DNA of 64,000 nucleotides from Scandinavium sp036271055 (lineage in GTDB: Bacteria > Pseudomonadota > Gammaproteobacteria > Enterobacterales > Enterobacteriaceae). The stretch covers positions 124,001-188,000 of the forward strand of contig NZ_DATBBJ010000078.1 in assembly GCF_036271055.1 (NCBI RefSeq). Reading direction: 5' to 3'. Below, in pieces: positions 24,508 through 33,569 of this stretch. The notes beneath the pieces were generated by a model. The model saw only the letters and a program-made list of their open reading frames with translations. It ran no database searches and was not told the origin of the DNA. How positions within the stretch are numbered: position 1 is the first letter of the stretch; each line of letters opens with the position of its first letter. The translations under genes and the position numbers were made by a program.

Positions 24508-24750
24508 ATGCCAAAGAAAAATGAAGCGCCAGCCACTTTTGAAAACGCACTGACTGAACTTGAGCAGATTGTGTCCCGTCTCGAAAACGGTGACTTGCCG
24601 CTGGAAGATGCGCTGAATGAGTTTGAGCGCGGCGTACAGCTGGCGCGTCAGGGTCAGGTGAAGTTGCAACAGGCCGAGCAACGGGTGCAAATCCTGTTGG
24701 CCGATAATGATGAAGCCCCGCTGACGCCTTTCACGCCGGACGCCGAGTAA
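24508..24750 (+). CDS. xseB: Exonuclease VII small subunit
   Basis: Small subunit of the single-strand-specific nuclease ExoVII; several XseB subunits bind one XseA. The product is 80 aa, as in E. coli, and starts MPKKNEAPATFENALTELEQ. Two helices with the conserved segment LENGDLPLEDALNEFERGV are visible. It is the first gene of xseB-ispA-dxs, with ispA 3 bases after its stop. Confidence 0.96.
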   Translation: MPKKNEAPATFENALTELEQIVSRLENGDLPLEDALNEFERGVQLARQGQVKLQQAEQRVQILLADNDEAPLTPFTPDAE

Positions 24751-24753
24751 ACA

Positions 24754-25653
24754 ATGGATTTCTCGCAACAGTTACAGGCCTGCGTTGAGCGAGCCAACGA
24801 CGCGCTGCGCCAGTTTATTGCGCCGCAGCCCTTTCAGAACACTCCGCTGGTTGAGGCGATGCACTATGGTGCACTCTTAGGCGGTAAACGTCTTCGCCCG
24901 TTTCTGGTGTATGCCACTGGCAGCATGTTTAACGTCAGTCTCTCCACGCTGGATGCGCCCGCAGCGGCGGTTGAATGCATTCATGCCTATTCGCTGATCC
25001 ATGACGATCTGCCTGCAATGGATGATGACGATCTGCGCCGTGGTCAGCCGACCTGCCATATCAAATACGGCGAAGCCAATGCGATTCTGGCCGGTGATGC
25101 GCTACAAACGCTGGCATTTTCTATACTGAGTGATGCGCCAATGCCGGAAGTCGCCGACCGTTTCCGTCTGGCGATGGTTTCCGAACTGGCGCAAGCCAGC
25201 GGTGTCGCAGGCATGTGCGGTGGTCAGGCGCTGGATCTGGAGGCCGAAGGCAAACAGGTTGATTTGGCAGCCCTTGAGCGTATTCATCGCCACAAAACCG
25301 GGGCGCTGATCCGCTCAGCCGTTCGCCTTGGCGCATTAAGCGCGGGTGAAAAAGGGTTGGCTGCCTTGCCTGTGCTGGACAAATATGCCGAAAGCATCGG
25401 CCTCGCATTCCAGGTGCAGGATGACATTCTGGATGTGGTAGGGGATACTGCGACCCTTGGCAAACGCCAGGGTGCCGATCAGCAACTTGGCAAAAGCACC
25501 TATCCTGCCCTGCTGGGCCTTGAGCAAGCCCAAAGTAAAGCCCGTGACCTCATTGCAGACGCCCGCCAGTCATTAACGATACTGGCCGCGCAGTCTCTGG
25601 ACACTACGGCACTGGAAGCGCTAGCGAATTACATTATTCAGCGCGATAAATAA
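24754..25653 (+). CDS. ispA: Farnesyl diphosphate synthase (geranyltranstransferase)
   Basis: Condenses DMAPP/GPP with IPP to make farnesyl diphosphate for quinones, undecaprenyl carrier and heme o. The product is 299 aa, as in E. coli. The first Asp-rich motif is DDLPAMDDDDLRRG and the second is QVQDDILDVVGD. The GGKRLRPFLVY segment is conserved. It lies in the xseB-ispA-dxs operon, 20 bases before dxs. Confidence 0.97.
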   Translation: MDFSQQLQACVERANDALRQFIAPQPFQNTPLVEAMHYGALLGGKRLRPFLVYATGSMFNVSLSTLDAPAAAVECIHAYSLIHDDLPAMDDDDLRRGQPTCHIKYGEANAILAGDALQTLAFSILSDAPMPEVADRFRLAMVSELAQASGVAGMCGGQALDLEAEGKQVDLAALERIHRHKTGALIRSAVRLGALSAGEKGLAALPVLDKYAESIGLAFQVQDDILDVVGDTATLGKRQGADQQLGKSTYPALLGLEQAQSKARDLIADARQSLTILAAQSLDTTALEALANYIIQRDK

Positions 25654-25673
25654 AACACCACGATGAGTCTCTG

Positions 25674-27536
25674 ATGAGTTTTGATATTGCCAAATACCCG
25701 ACGCTGGCACTGGTGGAATCCACTCAGGAATTGCGTCTGTTGCCTAAAGAGAGCCTGCCGAAGCTCTGCGACGAATTGCGTCGCTACCTGCTCGACAGCG
25801 TGAGCCGCTCGAGCGGACACTTTGCCTCCGGGCTTGGCACGGTGGAACTCACCGTGGCGCTGCATTACGTCTATAACACCCCTTTCGACCAGTTGGTTTG
25901 GGACGTGGGTCATCAGGCTTATCCGCATAAAATTTTGACCGGTCGTCGCGATCGCATCGGGACTATTCGTCAGAAAGGCGGGTTGCATCCGTTCCCGTGG
26001 CGCGGAGAAAGTGAGTTTGACGTATTAAGCGTCGGCCACTCATCAACCTCTATTTCTGCCGGGATCGGTATTGCCGTCGCGGCAGAAAAAGAAGCCAAAC
26101 AGCGCCGCACCGTCTGTGTGATTGGCGATGGCGCGATCACCGCTGGCATGGCCTTTGAGGCGATGAACCACGCGGGCGACATCAAGCCCGATATGCTGGT
26201 AATCCTCAACGATAACGAAATGTCGATTTCCGAGAACGTTGGTGCGCTGAACAACCATCTGGCACAGCTGCTTTCTGGCAAGCTTTACTCTTCGCTGCGT
26301 GAAGGCGGCAAGAAAGTGTTCTCTGGCGTACCGCCGATCAAAGAGTTGCTCAAGCGCACCGAAGAACACATCAAAGGCATGGTGGTTCCCGGGACGCTGT
26401 TTGAAGAACTGGGCTTCAACTATATCGGCCCGGTCGACGGTCACGATGTCCTGGGGCTGGTCAGTACGCTGAAAAACATGCGTGACCTGAAAGGCCCGCA
26501 GTTCCTGCACATCATGACCAAAAAAGGCCGTGGCTATGAGCCAGCGGAAAAAGATCCGATCACTTTCCACGCGGTGCCGAAATTCGATCACACCAGCGGC
26601 GTGCTGCCAAAAAGCAGCGGCGGTCTGCCGGGTTACTCGAAGATCTTCGGTGACTGGCTGTGTGAAACCGCAGCGAAAGACAACAAGCTGATGGCGATCA
26701 CTCCGGCGATGCGTGAAGGCTCCGGTATGGTGGAGTTTTCAAAAAAATACCCGGATCAGTATTTCGACGTGGCGATTGCGGAACAACACGCGGTGACGTT
26801 CGCGGCGGGTCTGGCGATTGGCGGCTATAAGCCTGTTGTCGCTATCTACTCGACCTTCCTGCAACGCGCCTACGACCAGGTTATTCACGACGTCGCTATC
26901 CAGAAACTGCCGGTGTTGTTTGCTATCGACCGTGCGGGCATCGTTGGCGCGGACGGACAAACCCATCAGGGTGCGTTCGATCTCTCGTTTTTACGCTGCA
27001 TCCCGGAAATGGTCATTATGACCCCGAGCGATGAAAACGAATGCCGCCAGATGCTGTTTACCGGTTATCACTACAATGACGGCCCAAGTGCGGTGCGTTA
27101 TCCGCGCGGAAGCGGTACAGGTGTGGCACTGGCACCGTTGGAAAAACTGCCGCTCGGCAAAGGCATCGTCAAACGCCAGGGCGAGAAAATGGCGATCCTC
27201 AACTTCGGTACGCTGCTGGCAGATGCCGAAATTGTGGCGGAAAAACTCAACGCTACACTGGTTGATATGCGCTTTGTGAAGCCACTTGATGAGACGCTGA
27301 TTCGGGATATGGCCACACGCCACGAGGTGTTGGTCACGCTGGAAGAAAACGCCATTATGGGTGGTGCAGGTAGCGGTGTGAATGAAGTGCTGATGGCCCA
27401 TCGCAAACCGGTGCCAGTGCTGAATATTGGCCTGCCGGACTTCTTTATTCCGCAAGGCACGCAGGATGAAGCGCGGGCCGATATCGGTCTCGACGCCGCC
27501 GGAATCGAAGCAAAAATCACGGCCTGGCTGGCCTGA
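25674..27536 (+). CDS. dxs: 1-deoxy-D-xylulose-5-phosphate synthase
   Basis: A thiamine-diphosphate enzyme that joins pyruvate and glyceraldehyde-3-phosphate, the first step of the MEP isoprenoid pathway. The product is 620 aa, as in E. coli. The ThDP motif GDGAITAGMAFEAMNHAGD with ILNDN, the active-site His in RSSGHFASGLG, and the transketolase Glu in AEQHAVTFAAGLA are visible. It is the third gene of the operon and supplies precursors to ispA. Confidence 0.98.
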   Translation: MSFDIAKYPTLALVESTQELRLLPKESLPKLCDELRRYLLDSVSRSSGHFASGLGTVELTVALHYVYNTPFDQLVWDVGHQAYPHKILTGRRDRIGTIRQKGGLHPFPWRGESEFDVLSVGHSSTSISAGIGIAVAAEKEAKQRRTVCVIGDGAITAGMAFEAMNHAGDIKPDMLVILNDNEMSISENVGALNNHLAQLLSGKLYSSLREGGKKVFSGVPPIKELLKRTEEHIKGMVVPGTLFEELGFNYIGPVDGHDVLGLVSTLKNMRDLKGPQFLHIMTKKGRGYEPAEKDPITFHAVPKFDHTSGVLPKSSGGLPGYSKIFGDWLCETAAKDNKLMAITPAMREGSGMVEFSKKYPDQYFDVAIAEQHAVTFAAGLAIGGYKPVVAIYSTFLQRAYDQVIHDVAIQKLPVLFAIDRAGIVGADGQTHQGAFDLSFLRCIPEMVIMTPSDENECRQMLFTGYHYNDGPSAVRYPRGSGTGVALAPLEKLPLGKGIVKRQGEKMAILNFGTLLADAEIVAEKLNATLVDMRFVKPLDETLIRDMATRHEVLVTLEENAIMGGAGSGVNEVLMAHRKPVPVLNIGLPDFFIPQGTQDEARADIGLDAAGIEAKITAWLA

Positions 27537-27596
27537 TCCTCTCCCCCTTTCCGCTCCTGCTATGCTTACTATTATGTTCATCGCAGGAGTGGAACC

Positions 27597-28571
27597 ATGC
27601 AATACAATAAATTAGGAACGACCGACCTTAACGTCTCCCGGCTGTGTCTCGGCTGTATGACCTTTGGCGAACCCGATCGCGGCAATCACGCCTGGACGCT
27701 GCCGGAAGAGAGCAGTCGTCCGATCATCAAGCACGCCCTCGACGGCGGCATTAATTTCTTCGATACCGCCAATAGCTATTCCGACGGCAGTAGCGAAGAA
27801 ATTGTTGGCCGGGCGCTGCGTGATTTCGCCCGCCGTGCAGACGTTGTGGTTGCCACTAAGGTTTATCATCAGACCGGCGATTTGCCACAAGGGCTTTCCC
27901 GTGCGCAAATCCTGCGCTCCATTGACGACAGCCTGACGCGCCTCGGTATGGAATATGTCGACCTGCTGCAAATCCACCGTTGGGACTACAACACGCCGAT
28001 AGAAGAAACGCTGGAAGCCCTGAACGACGTCGTGAAAGCCGGGAAAGTGCGCTACATCGGCGCGTCTTCCATGCATGCGTCACAATTTGCACAAGCGCTT
28101 GAATTACAGAAGCAGAACGGCTGGGCGCGTTTTGTCACCATGCAAGATCACTACAATCTGATTTATCGCGAAGAAGAGCGTGAGATGCTGCCGCTGTGCT
28201 ATCAGGAAGGCGTGGCGGTCATTCCATGGAGTCCATTGGCGCGTGGTCGTCTGACCCGTCCGTGGGGTGAAACCACCGCTCGTGTGGTGTCTGATGAATT
28301 TGGCAAAACGCTTTATAGCACTACCGAAGAAAACGATGCGCAAATTGCGGAGCGGCTGGCGAGCATTGCTGAAGAACTGGATGTCACGCGCGCGCAAGTG
28401 GCGCTGGCCTGGCTGTTAAGCAAACCCGGCGTGGCGGCACCGATTATCGGTACATCGCGGGAAGAACAATTAGATGAGTTGCTAAGCGCGGTGGATATCA
28501 CGCTGAAACCGGAGCAGATTGCCGAGCTGGAAACGCCTTATCAGCCGCATCCGGTGGTCGGATTTAAGTAA
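27597..28571 (+). CDS. yajO: YajO, aldo/keto reductase family protein
   Basis: A cytosolic NADPH-dependent AKR-fold enzyme; E. coli YajO has been linked to 1-deoxyxylulose-5-phosphate formation from ribulose-5-phosphate and to thiamine supply. The product is 324 aa, as in E. coli. The catalytic tetrad is visible: Asp and Tyr in FFDTANSYSDGSSEE, Lys in VVATKVYHQ and His in LLQIHRWDYN. It lies 60 bases after dxs on the same strand, with GCAGGAGTGG before the ATG. A REP pair follows. Confidence 0.95.
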   Translation: MQYNKLGTTDLNVSRLCLGCMTFGEPDRGNHAWTLPEESSRPIIKHALDGGINFFDTANSYSDGSSEEIVGRALRDFARRADVVVATKVYHQTGDLPQGLSRAQILRSIDDSLTRLGMEYVDLLQIHRWDYNTPIEETLEALNDVVKAGKVRYIGASSMHASQFAQALELQKQNGWARFVTMQDHYNLIYREEEREMLPLCYQEGVAVIPWSPLARGRLTRPWGETTARVVSDEFGKTLYSTTEENDAQIAERLASIAEELDVTRAQVALAWLLSKPGVAAPIIGTSREEQLDELLSAVDITLKPEQIAELETPYQPHPVVGFK

Positions 28572-28577
28572 GCGCAA

Positions 28578-28609
28578 TGCCCGATGGCGCTACGCTTATC
28601 GGGCCTACA
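28578..28609 (+). repeat. REP element
   Basis: TGCCCGATGGCGCTACGCTT..CGGGCCTACA, a typical REP with a central bulge, 6 bases past the yajO stop. Confidence 0.9.
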
Positions 28610-28614
28610 ACGGC

Positions 28615-28647
28615 TGTAGGTCCGCGCAAGCGCAGCGCCGCCGGGCA
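28615..28647 (-). repeat. REP element, inverted partner
   Basis: TGTAGGTCCGCGCAAGCGCA followed by GCGCCGCCGGGCA. It is the inverted mate of 28578-28609, in the gap between convergent yajO and pgpA. Confidence 0.9.
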
Positions 28648-28657
28648 AGCATACAGG

Positions 28658-29161
28658 TCAGATAATCCCAATCGGCCAATGATGGCCAATCAGATACAAG
28701 AGCCCTGCGGAAATCACCCCGGCGATAATGTCATCGACCATGATCCCCATCCCGCCGTGTACGTTGCGGTCAAACCAGCGGATCGGCCACGGTTTCCAGA
28801 TATCGAAAATACGGAAGATGACGAACCCGGCAACGACCCACTGCCAGTCGTTGGTCGGCAGCGCCATCAGCGTGATCCACATGCCGACAAACTCATCCCA
28901 CACGATGCTGCCGTGGTCGTGTACGCCCATATCTTTCGCGGTGCGATGACAGATGTACACGCCAATGCTGATGCTCGCCATCACCGCCAGCGAATAGAGC
29001 TGCCACGGCAGGAGAGTCAGCAGATACCAAAACGGAATAGCCGCGATGGAACCCGCAGTACCCGGCATAATCGGGCTAAGGCCGCTGCCAAACCCGGTCG
29101 CCAGCAGATGCCACGGGTTGAGCATACTCAGGCGGCTTTTTGCTACGTCTTTACTGCGCAA
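28658..29161 (-). CDS. pgpA: Phosphatidylglycerophosphatase A
   Basis: A membrane phosphatase that removes phosphate from phosphatidylglycerophosphate to form phosphatidylglycerol. The E. coli enzyme is 172 aa. This reading gives 167 aa with several hydrophobic segments and the conserved AKDMGVHDHGSIVWDEFVGM and MGIMVDDIIAG motifs. The codon aligned to the E. coli ATG is ACG here. I chose the TTG at 29161 because GGAAGGGG lies 10 bases before it; a GTG at 29206 is the other option (182 aa) but has no ribosome site. It overlaps the thiL end by 11 bases. Confidence 0.88.
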   Translation of the reverse strand: MRSKDVAKSRLSMLNPWHLLATGFGSGLSPIMPGTAGSIAAIPFWYLLTLLPWQLYSLAVMASISIGVYICHRTAKDMGVHDHGSIVWDEFVGMWITLMALPTNDWQWVVAGFVIFRIFDIWKPWPIRWFDRNVHGGMGIMVDDIIAGVISAGLLYLIGHHWPIGII

Positions 29162-30125
29162 AATGGTCGTACCCCTTCCAGTCGAGCGTGACAGGCTTCC
29201 CCTCACGCTGAAAATGCAGCCCTTCTACATCGGCACTGATTTGCCCGATACAGGTGTAACCCATGCCGAAATTGCCAAGCGCCACGTCCAGCGCGCCGCG
29301 ATTCAGTTCAGGTACAGTGAAGCAGAGTTCATAATCTTCGCCACCCGAAAGCGCCCAACGTAGTGCCTGGTCAGGCTCAACATGGCGTTTCATTGCCTCG
29401 GAGATTGGGAGCAGATCAAGGTCGATACGCGCGCCGCATTCACTGGCTTTAAGGATATGACCGAGATCGGAAATCAGCCCATCGGAGAGATCGATAGCCG
29501 AATGGGCAAAATTACGCAGCGCCTGACCGGTGAGAATACGCGGTGTTGGATTGAGATGACGCTTAACCAAATACGCGGCGTCCTCGGCGTTATCCACCTG
29601 CAAACGATCCTGCAAAATAGCTAATCCGGCGGCGCTGTCGCCCGGTGTGCCAGTGACATAAATCCAGTCGCCCGGTTTAGCGCCAGAGCGTTTCAACGCC
29701 CGGCCATCCGGCACGAAACCGTGAATACCCAGCGTCATCGACAGCGGCCCTTTGGTGGTATCGCCGCCAATCAGCTGCATATCGTAGTAATTCAGTTGTT
29801 CAAACAGACTGTCGCTGAAGGCTTCAAGCCAGGCTTCATCCACTGACGGCAGCGTTAGGGCTAACGTCAGCCACGCCGGATCAGCCCCCATAGCTGCAAG
29901 ATCGCTTAAATTGACCGCCAGCGCCTTACGGGCTAAATCAGCGGGATCGATATCCGGGAGGAAATGAATGCCTGACACCAGCGTATCGGTGCTGATGGCG
30001 AGAGTCTGTTTTTCAGGGAGATTGAGCAGTGCGCAGTCGTCACCGATTCCGGTTTCAACATCAAGACGGGAGCTTCTTACGCGATCAAAATAACGGGCAA
30101 TCAGAGAAAATTCGCCGCAAGCCAT
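29151..30125 (-). CDS. thiL: Thiamine-monophosphate kinase
   Basis: Phosphorylates thiamine monophosphate to thiamine diphosphate with ATP, the last step of the pathway. The product is 324 aa (E. coli 325). The PurM-like N-domain shows ETGIGDDCALLNLPEKQ and the Mg-binding SDLAAMGADPAWL; QLIGGDTTKGPLSM and HSAIDLSDGLISDL follow. It sits between nusB and pgpA, a conserved order, and is separated from nusB by a 64-base gap holding a 10-bp hairpin. Confidence 0.97.
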   Translation of the reverse strand: MACGEFSLIARYFDRVRSSRLDVETGIGDDCALLNLPEKQTLAISTDTLVSGIHFLPDIDPADLARKALAVNLSDLAAMGADPAWLTLALTLPSVDEAWLEAFSDSLFEQLNYYDMQLIGGDTTKGPLSMTLGIHGFVPDGRALKRSGAKPGDWIYVTGTPGDSAAGLAILQDRLQVDNAEDAAYLVKRHLNPTPRILTGQALRNFAHSAIDLSDGLISDLGHILKASECGARIDLDLLPISEAMKRHVEPDQALRWALSGGEDYELCFTVPELNRGALDVALGNFGMGYTCIGQISADVEGLHFQREGKPVTLDWKGYDHFAQ

Positions 30126-30152
30126 ACGTCATGCCTCAGCAAAGAAAAGAGA

Positions 30153-30184
30153 AGGCCGAAGCAAACTAATGTGTGCTTCGGCCT
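30153..30184 (-). terminator. Hairpin between nusB and thiL
   Basis: AGGCCGAAGC / GCTTCGGCCT, a perfect 10-bp stem with a 12-base loop, 5 bases past the nusB stop. On the minus strand it is followed by TCTCTTTTCTTT, so it could be a partial terminator or an mRNA-processing site inside the operon. Confidence 0.65.
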
Positions 30185-30189
30185 GGAGA

Positions 30190-30609
30190 TTACTTTTTGC
30201 GGGGACGAATTGCCGGTGCTGCTTTATCCAGCACGCCGTTCACGAACTTATGGCTGTCTTCGGCACCGAAGGTTTTTGCCAGTTCGATAGCTTCGTTGAT
30301 GGCCACTTTGTACGGCACATCATCACGCTTAGCCAGCTCAAACAGCGCAATGCGCAGCACGGCTTTCTCGACCTGACCCAGCTCTTCCAGCAGACGGGAC
30401 AGATAAGGTTTCATCAGGCCGTCGAGATACGCGCTGTTGGTCGCCACTCCGGTCAGCAGTTCACGGAAGTACACGACGTCGACGTCTTTCACGTCCTGTT
30501 CCGCCAGGAACTGGTATTCAACATCAGAGATGTCGTTTTTGGATAACTGCCAGGAGTAAAGCGCCTGGACAGCACACTCACGGGCGCGGCGACGAGCAGC
30601 AGGTTTCAC
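30190..30609 (-). CDS. nusB: Transcription antitermination factor NusB
   Basis: Binds boxA RNA with S10 (NusE) to keep rRNA transcription processive. The product is 139 aa, as in E. coli, all helical, with MKPAARRRARECAVQALYSW at the N-terminus and the conserved KVAINEAIELAKTFGAEDSH near 100. It lies 21 bases downstream of ribH in the nrdR-ribD-ribH-nusB-thiL-pgpA chain. Confidence 0.97.
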   Translation of the reverse strand: MKPAARRRARECAVQALYSWQLSKNDISDVEYQFLAEQDVKDVDVVYFRELLTGVATNSAYLDGLMKPYLSRLLEELGQVEKAVLRIALFELAKRDDVPYKVAINEAIELAKTFGAEDSHKFVNGVLDKAAPAIRPRKK

Positions 30610-30630
30610 GGAATTCCCCTTACAAAAAAA

Positions 30631-31101
30631 TCAGGCCTTGATGGCTTTCAATACATTGATCATTTCAAGCGCGGTCAGTGCAGCTTCTGCACCTTTGTTA
30701 CCGGCCTTGGTGCCAGCACGTTCGATGGCTTGTTCGATGCTTTCGGTGGTCAGAACCCCAAAAGCGACCGGGATTTCGCTGTCGTGCGCAACCTGCGCCA
30801 GACCATTACTTGCGCCACCGGCTACATATTCAAAGTGAGCTGTACCGCCACGAATCACGGTGCCGAGCGCGATAACCGCGTCGTATTTACCGGTTTTCGC
30901 CAGTGCGCCCGCTGCCAGTGGCAGTTCGTATGCACCTGGAACCCAAACCACGGTAATGTTTTCGTCTTTCATCTGACCAATACGTTTCAGGGCGTCAATC
31001 GCACCTTCCAGCAGGCTGTCATTGATGAAATTGTTGAAACGCGCAATGGTGATGGCAACGCGAGCGTCCGGGGCAGCAACGTTAGCTTCGATAATGTTCA
31101 T
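30631..31101 (-). CDS. ribH: 6,7-dimethyl-8-ribityllumazine synthase
   Basis: Condenses 5-amino-6-ribitylaminouracil with dihydroxybutanone phosphate, the penultimate step of riboflavin synthesis; it forms a 60-mer shell. It is also called ribE in E. coli. The product is 156 aa, as in E. coli. RFNNFINDSLLEGAIDAL, VWVPGAYELPLAAGALA and GTVIRGGTAHFEYV (with the catalytic His) are conserved. The start is at 31101; a 37-codon upstream extension crosses the spacer to ribD and is not credible. Confidence 0.96.
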   Translation of the reverse strand: MNIIEANVAAPDARVAITIARFNNFINDSLLEGAIDALKRIGQMKDENITVVWVPGAYELPLAAGALAKTGKYDAVIALGTVIRGGTAHFEYVAGGASNGLAQVAHDSEIPVAFGVLTTESIEQAIERAGTKAGNKGAEAALTALEMINVLKAIKA

Positions 31102-31187
31102 ACTTTTCCTTTTGGGATTCGACTTACCCCGAGGGGGGCGGATTTTATCATAATAATTCGCGCACGGCTTACCTATTTCAGGCCGCC

Positions 31188-32291
31188 CTACGCCGGTAAT
31201 AAATGCAGACACAGATCCGGGCCAACTTTGCGGATCTCGCTGAAACTAAATTGGGGGGCATTAGCCAGTTTCTCAAGCCCTGGTAACACACATAAACCTC
31301 GGGCGTCGCTGCCTAACAGTTTAGGCGCAACGTAAACAATCAGCTCATCAACCAGACCGGCTTGCAGCAATGCGCCCGCAAGCGTTGGGCCAGCTTCCAC
31401 CCAGATACTGTTAATTTGCTGTTTACCGAGTTGCATCATCAGCAACACTAAATCGAGATGTCCATTATGCTCAGGAATTTTTAGCGAGCGCACGTTTTCC
31501 GGCCATTCGCGGGTGTCTTCCTCACAGCGAGCAAACCAGGTTTCACCGGGTTGCTGCACGATACGGTGTTCCGGGGTGACGCGGTTTTGACGGTCAATCA
31601 CGATACGCAGCGGTTGACGCAAATTTTCCTGCGGATAACTTGCCAGCACATCAGCGTTGAGTTCTTCCCAACGCACGGTCATCGCCGGGTTATCTGCCAG
31701 CACCGTTGCGTCCGTTGTCAGAATAGCGTGGCTTTCGGCGCGAAGGCGCTGCACATCGCGTCTCGCCTGTGGAGACGTAATCCACTGACTTTCACCGCTG
31801 GCCATTGCCGTGCGGCCATCGAGCGATGCGCCAAGTTTTAGCTGGATATACGGGAAACCGGTACGCATCCGCTTGAGAAAGCCTTTATTCAGCGCTTCGG
31901 CTTCGCTCATCATCAGCCCGTGGCTGACTTCAATGCCTTCTTGTTGCAGGCGATACAGACCACGCCCCGCCACTTGCGGATTCGGATCCTGCATCGCAGC
32001 CACCACACGGCTGACACCTGCCGTAATCAGCGCTTCGCAGCATGGCGGCGTGCGGCCATGGTGGCTGCAAGGCTCAAGCGTGACATACGCCGTCGCCCCT
32101 TTCGCTTTGTCACCCGCCATGCGCAGGGCATGAATTTCGGCGTGCGGCTCACCGGCACGGTAATGCGCGCCTTCACCGACGATTTCGCCATTTTTCACAA
32201 TCACGCAGCCGACACGCGGATTCGGGTGCGTGGTAAAACGCCCCTGATTCGCCAGTTTTAGCGCACGCGCCATGTACATTTCGTCGAGCAT
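31188..32291 (-). CDS. ribD: RibD, riboflavin-specific deaminase/reductase
   Basis: A bifunctional enzyme: the N-terminal cytidine-deaminase-type domain deaminates the pyrimidine and the C-terminal DHFR-like domain reduces the ribosyl group with NADPH. The product is 367 aa, as in E. coli. The zinc site is GEPHAEIHALRMAG with PCSHHGRTPPC. The reductase domain starts near 147 (KLGASLDGRTAMASGESQWI). It lies 3 bases downstream of nrdR and 86 bases upstream of ribH. Confidence 0.97.
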   Translation of the reverse strand: MLDEMYMARALKLANQGRFTTHPNPRVGCVIVKNGEIVGEGAHYRAGEPHAEIHALRMAGDKAKGATAYVTLEPCSHHGRTPPCCEALITAGVSRVVAAMQDPNPQVAGRGLYRLQQEGIEVSHGLMMSEAEALNKGFLKRMRTGFPYIQLKLGASLDGRTAMASGESQWITSPQARRDVQRLRAESHAILTTDATVLADNPAMTVRWEELNADVLASYPQENLRQPLRIVIDRQNRVTPEHRIVQQPGETWFARCEEDTREWPENVRSLKIPEHNGHLDLVLLMMQLGKQQINSIWVEAGPTLAGALLQAGLVDELIVYVAPKLLGSDARGLCVLPGLEKLANAPQFSFSEIRKVGPDLCLHLLPA

Positions 32292-32294
32292 GGA

Positions 32295-32744
32295 TTAGTC
32301 CTGTAAGCGGGCGATCTCTTCGCCAAACTCTTTGATATCTTCAAAGCTCCGGTACACGGAAGCAAAGCGGATATAAGCCACTTTATCGAGCTTTTTAAGC
32401 TGCTCCATCACCAGGTTGCCGATCTGTTTGCTCGGAATTTCGCGTTCACCCGTCGCACGCAGCTGCGATTTAATATGGTTCACTGCCATTTCAACGTCAT
32501 CAGAACTGACCGGGCGCTTTTCGAGTGCTTTTTGTATTCCGCTGCGCAACTTGTCTTCATTGAAAGGTTCACGGACGTCGTTGCTTTTCACGACCCGTGG
32601 CATCACCAATTCAGCCACTTCAAAGGTGGTAAAACGTTCATTACACACCAGGCACTGGCGGCGACGGCGCACTGAGGAGCCTTCCCCGACCAGACGAGAG
32701 TCGATCACTTTGGTATCTACGGCGAAACAAAATGGGCAATGCAT
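32295..32744 (-). CDS. nrdR: Transcriptional repressor NrdR
   Basis: An ATP/dATP-sensing repressor of ribonucleotide reductase genes. The product is 149 aa, as in E. coli. It has an N-terminal zinc ribbon with CPFC and CLVC (residues 3-6 and 31-34), a basic stretch RRRRQC, and an ATP-cone domain (about 49-139, VVKSNDVREPFNEDKLRSGI). It is the first gene of the nrdR-rib-nus chain and divergent from yajI. Confidence 0.97.
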   Translation of the reverse strand: MHCPFCFAVDTKVIDSRLVGEGSSVRRRRQCLVCNERFTTFEVAELVMPRVVKSNDVREPFNEDKLRSGIQKALEKRPVSSDDVEMAVNHIKSQLRATGEREIPSKQIGNLVMEQLKKLDKVAYIRFASVYRSFEDIKEFGEEIARLQD

Positions 32745-32887
32745 GGCGCGTCCTGACGAAGAATAATCACATTTTCTTATTTTACCACGACCAGTGCTGC
32801 GCCGTCATTTTGAGACAAACCCCCGATGGTATCTACAACGATGCTGCTACCATTGAACAGCAACAAAACTCAAAAGGAACCCAAACA

Positions 32888-33430
32888 ATGACACGACGTT
32901 TTTTACGCCTTCTGGCGCTGGGCAGCCTGTTTACCCTTAGCGCTTGCGCACAGCAAACCGAAGTTCACCAAATGCAACAGAGCGTCAGTGCGCTCAATAA
33001 AGACATGACCAAGCTGAATCAGGAAACGGTCAAAATTACCCAGCAAAATACGCTCAACGCCAAATCGGCGAGCGGCGTATACCTGCTGCCAGGTTCCAAT
33101 ACGCCAGCGCGTCTGGAAAGTCAGATTGGTACATTACGGATGTCGCTGATTAATATCACGCAAAATGCCGATGGAATGCGAGCCACGCTACGTATTCAGG
33201 GCGAATCTGACGATCCGCTACCTGCGTTCAGCGGCACTGTTGAGTGGGGTCTGATTCAGGGTACGACAGACAACTATCAGGAAGTGAACGTCAAAAATCA
33301 GCTGATCAACGCCCCGGCGAGCATTCTCGCGCCGAGCGATGTGGATATTCCGCTACAACTGAGTGGTAGCGATCCGAAACAGCCCGTGTTCGTGCGCATC
33401 CACGATATTCAGCCCGTCACCGCACAGTAA
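32888..33430 (+). CDS. yajI: YajI-like lipoprotein (DUF3251)
   Basis: A predicted lipoprotein of unknown function. It has a signal peptide with lipobox LSAC (Cys near residue 20) followed by AQQTEVHQMQQSVSALNKDM, a short coiled-coil-like stretch, and a beta-rich domain ending VFVRIHDIQPVTAQ. The product is 180 aa (E. coli YajI 179). The start at 32888 gives the proper signal peptide and has AAAGGA upstream. Its position between nrdR and tsx matches E. coli yajI. Confidence 0.88.
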   Translation: MTRRFLRLLALGSLFTLSACAQQTEVHQMQQSVSALNKDMTKLNQETVKITQQNTLNAKSASGVYLLPGSNTPARLESQIGTLRMSLINITQNADGMRATLRIQGESDDPLPAFSGTVEWGLIQGTTDNYQEVNVKNQLINAPASILAPSDVDIPLQLSGSDPKQPVFVRIHDIQPVTAQ

Positions 33431-33569
33431 TCGTTTATCGCCGGATAGCTTTTGCTTTCCGGCTTTCCCCACCGCCTTCCTCACCCTTCGACATCCGCTG
33501 CAATCTTTCCTGTTTTCCAGAAAACCCTGGAAACATTTGGGAGGATCCGTACAATGCCCGCGAATAATG

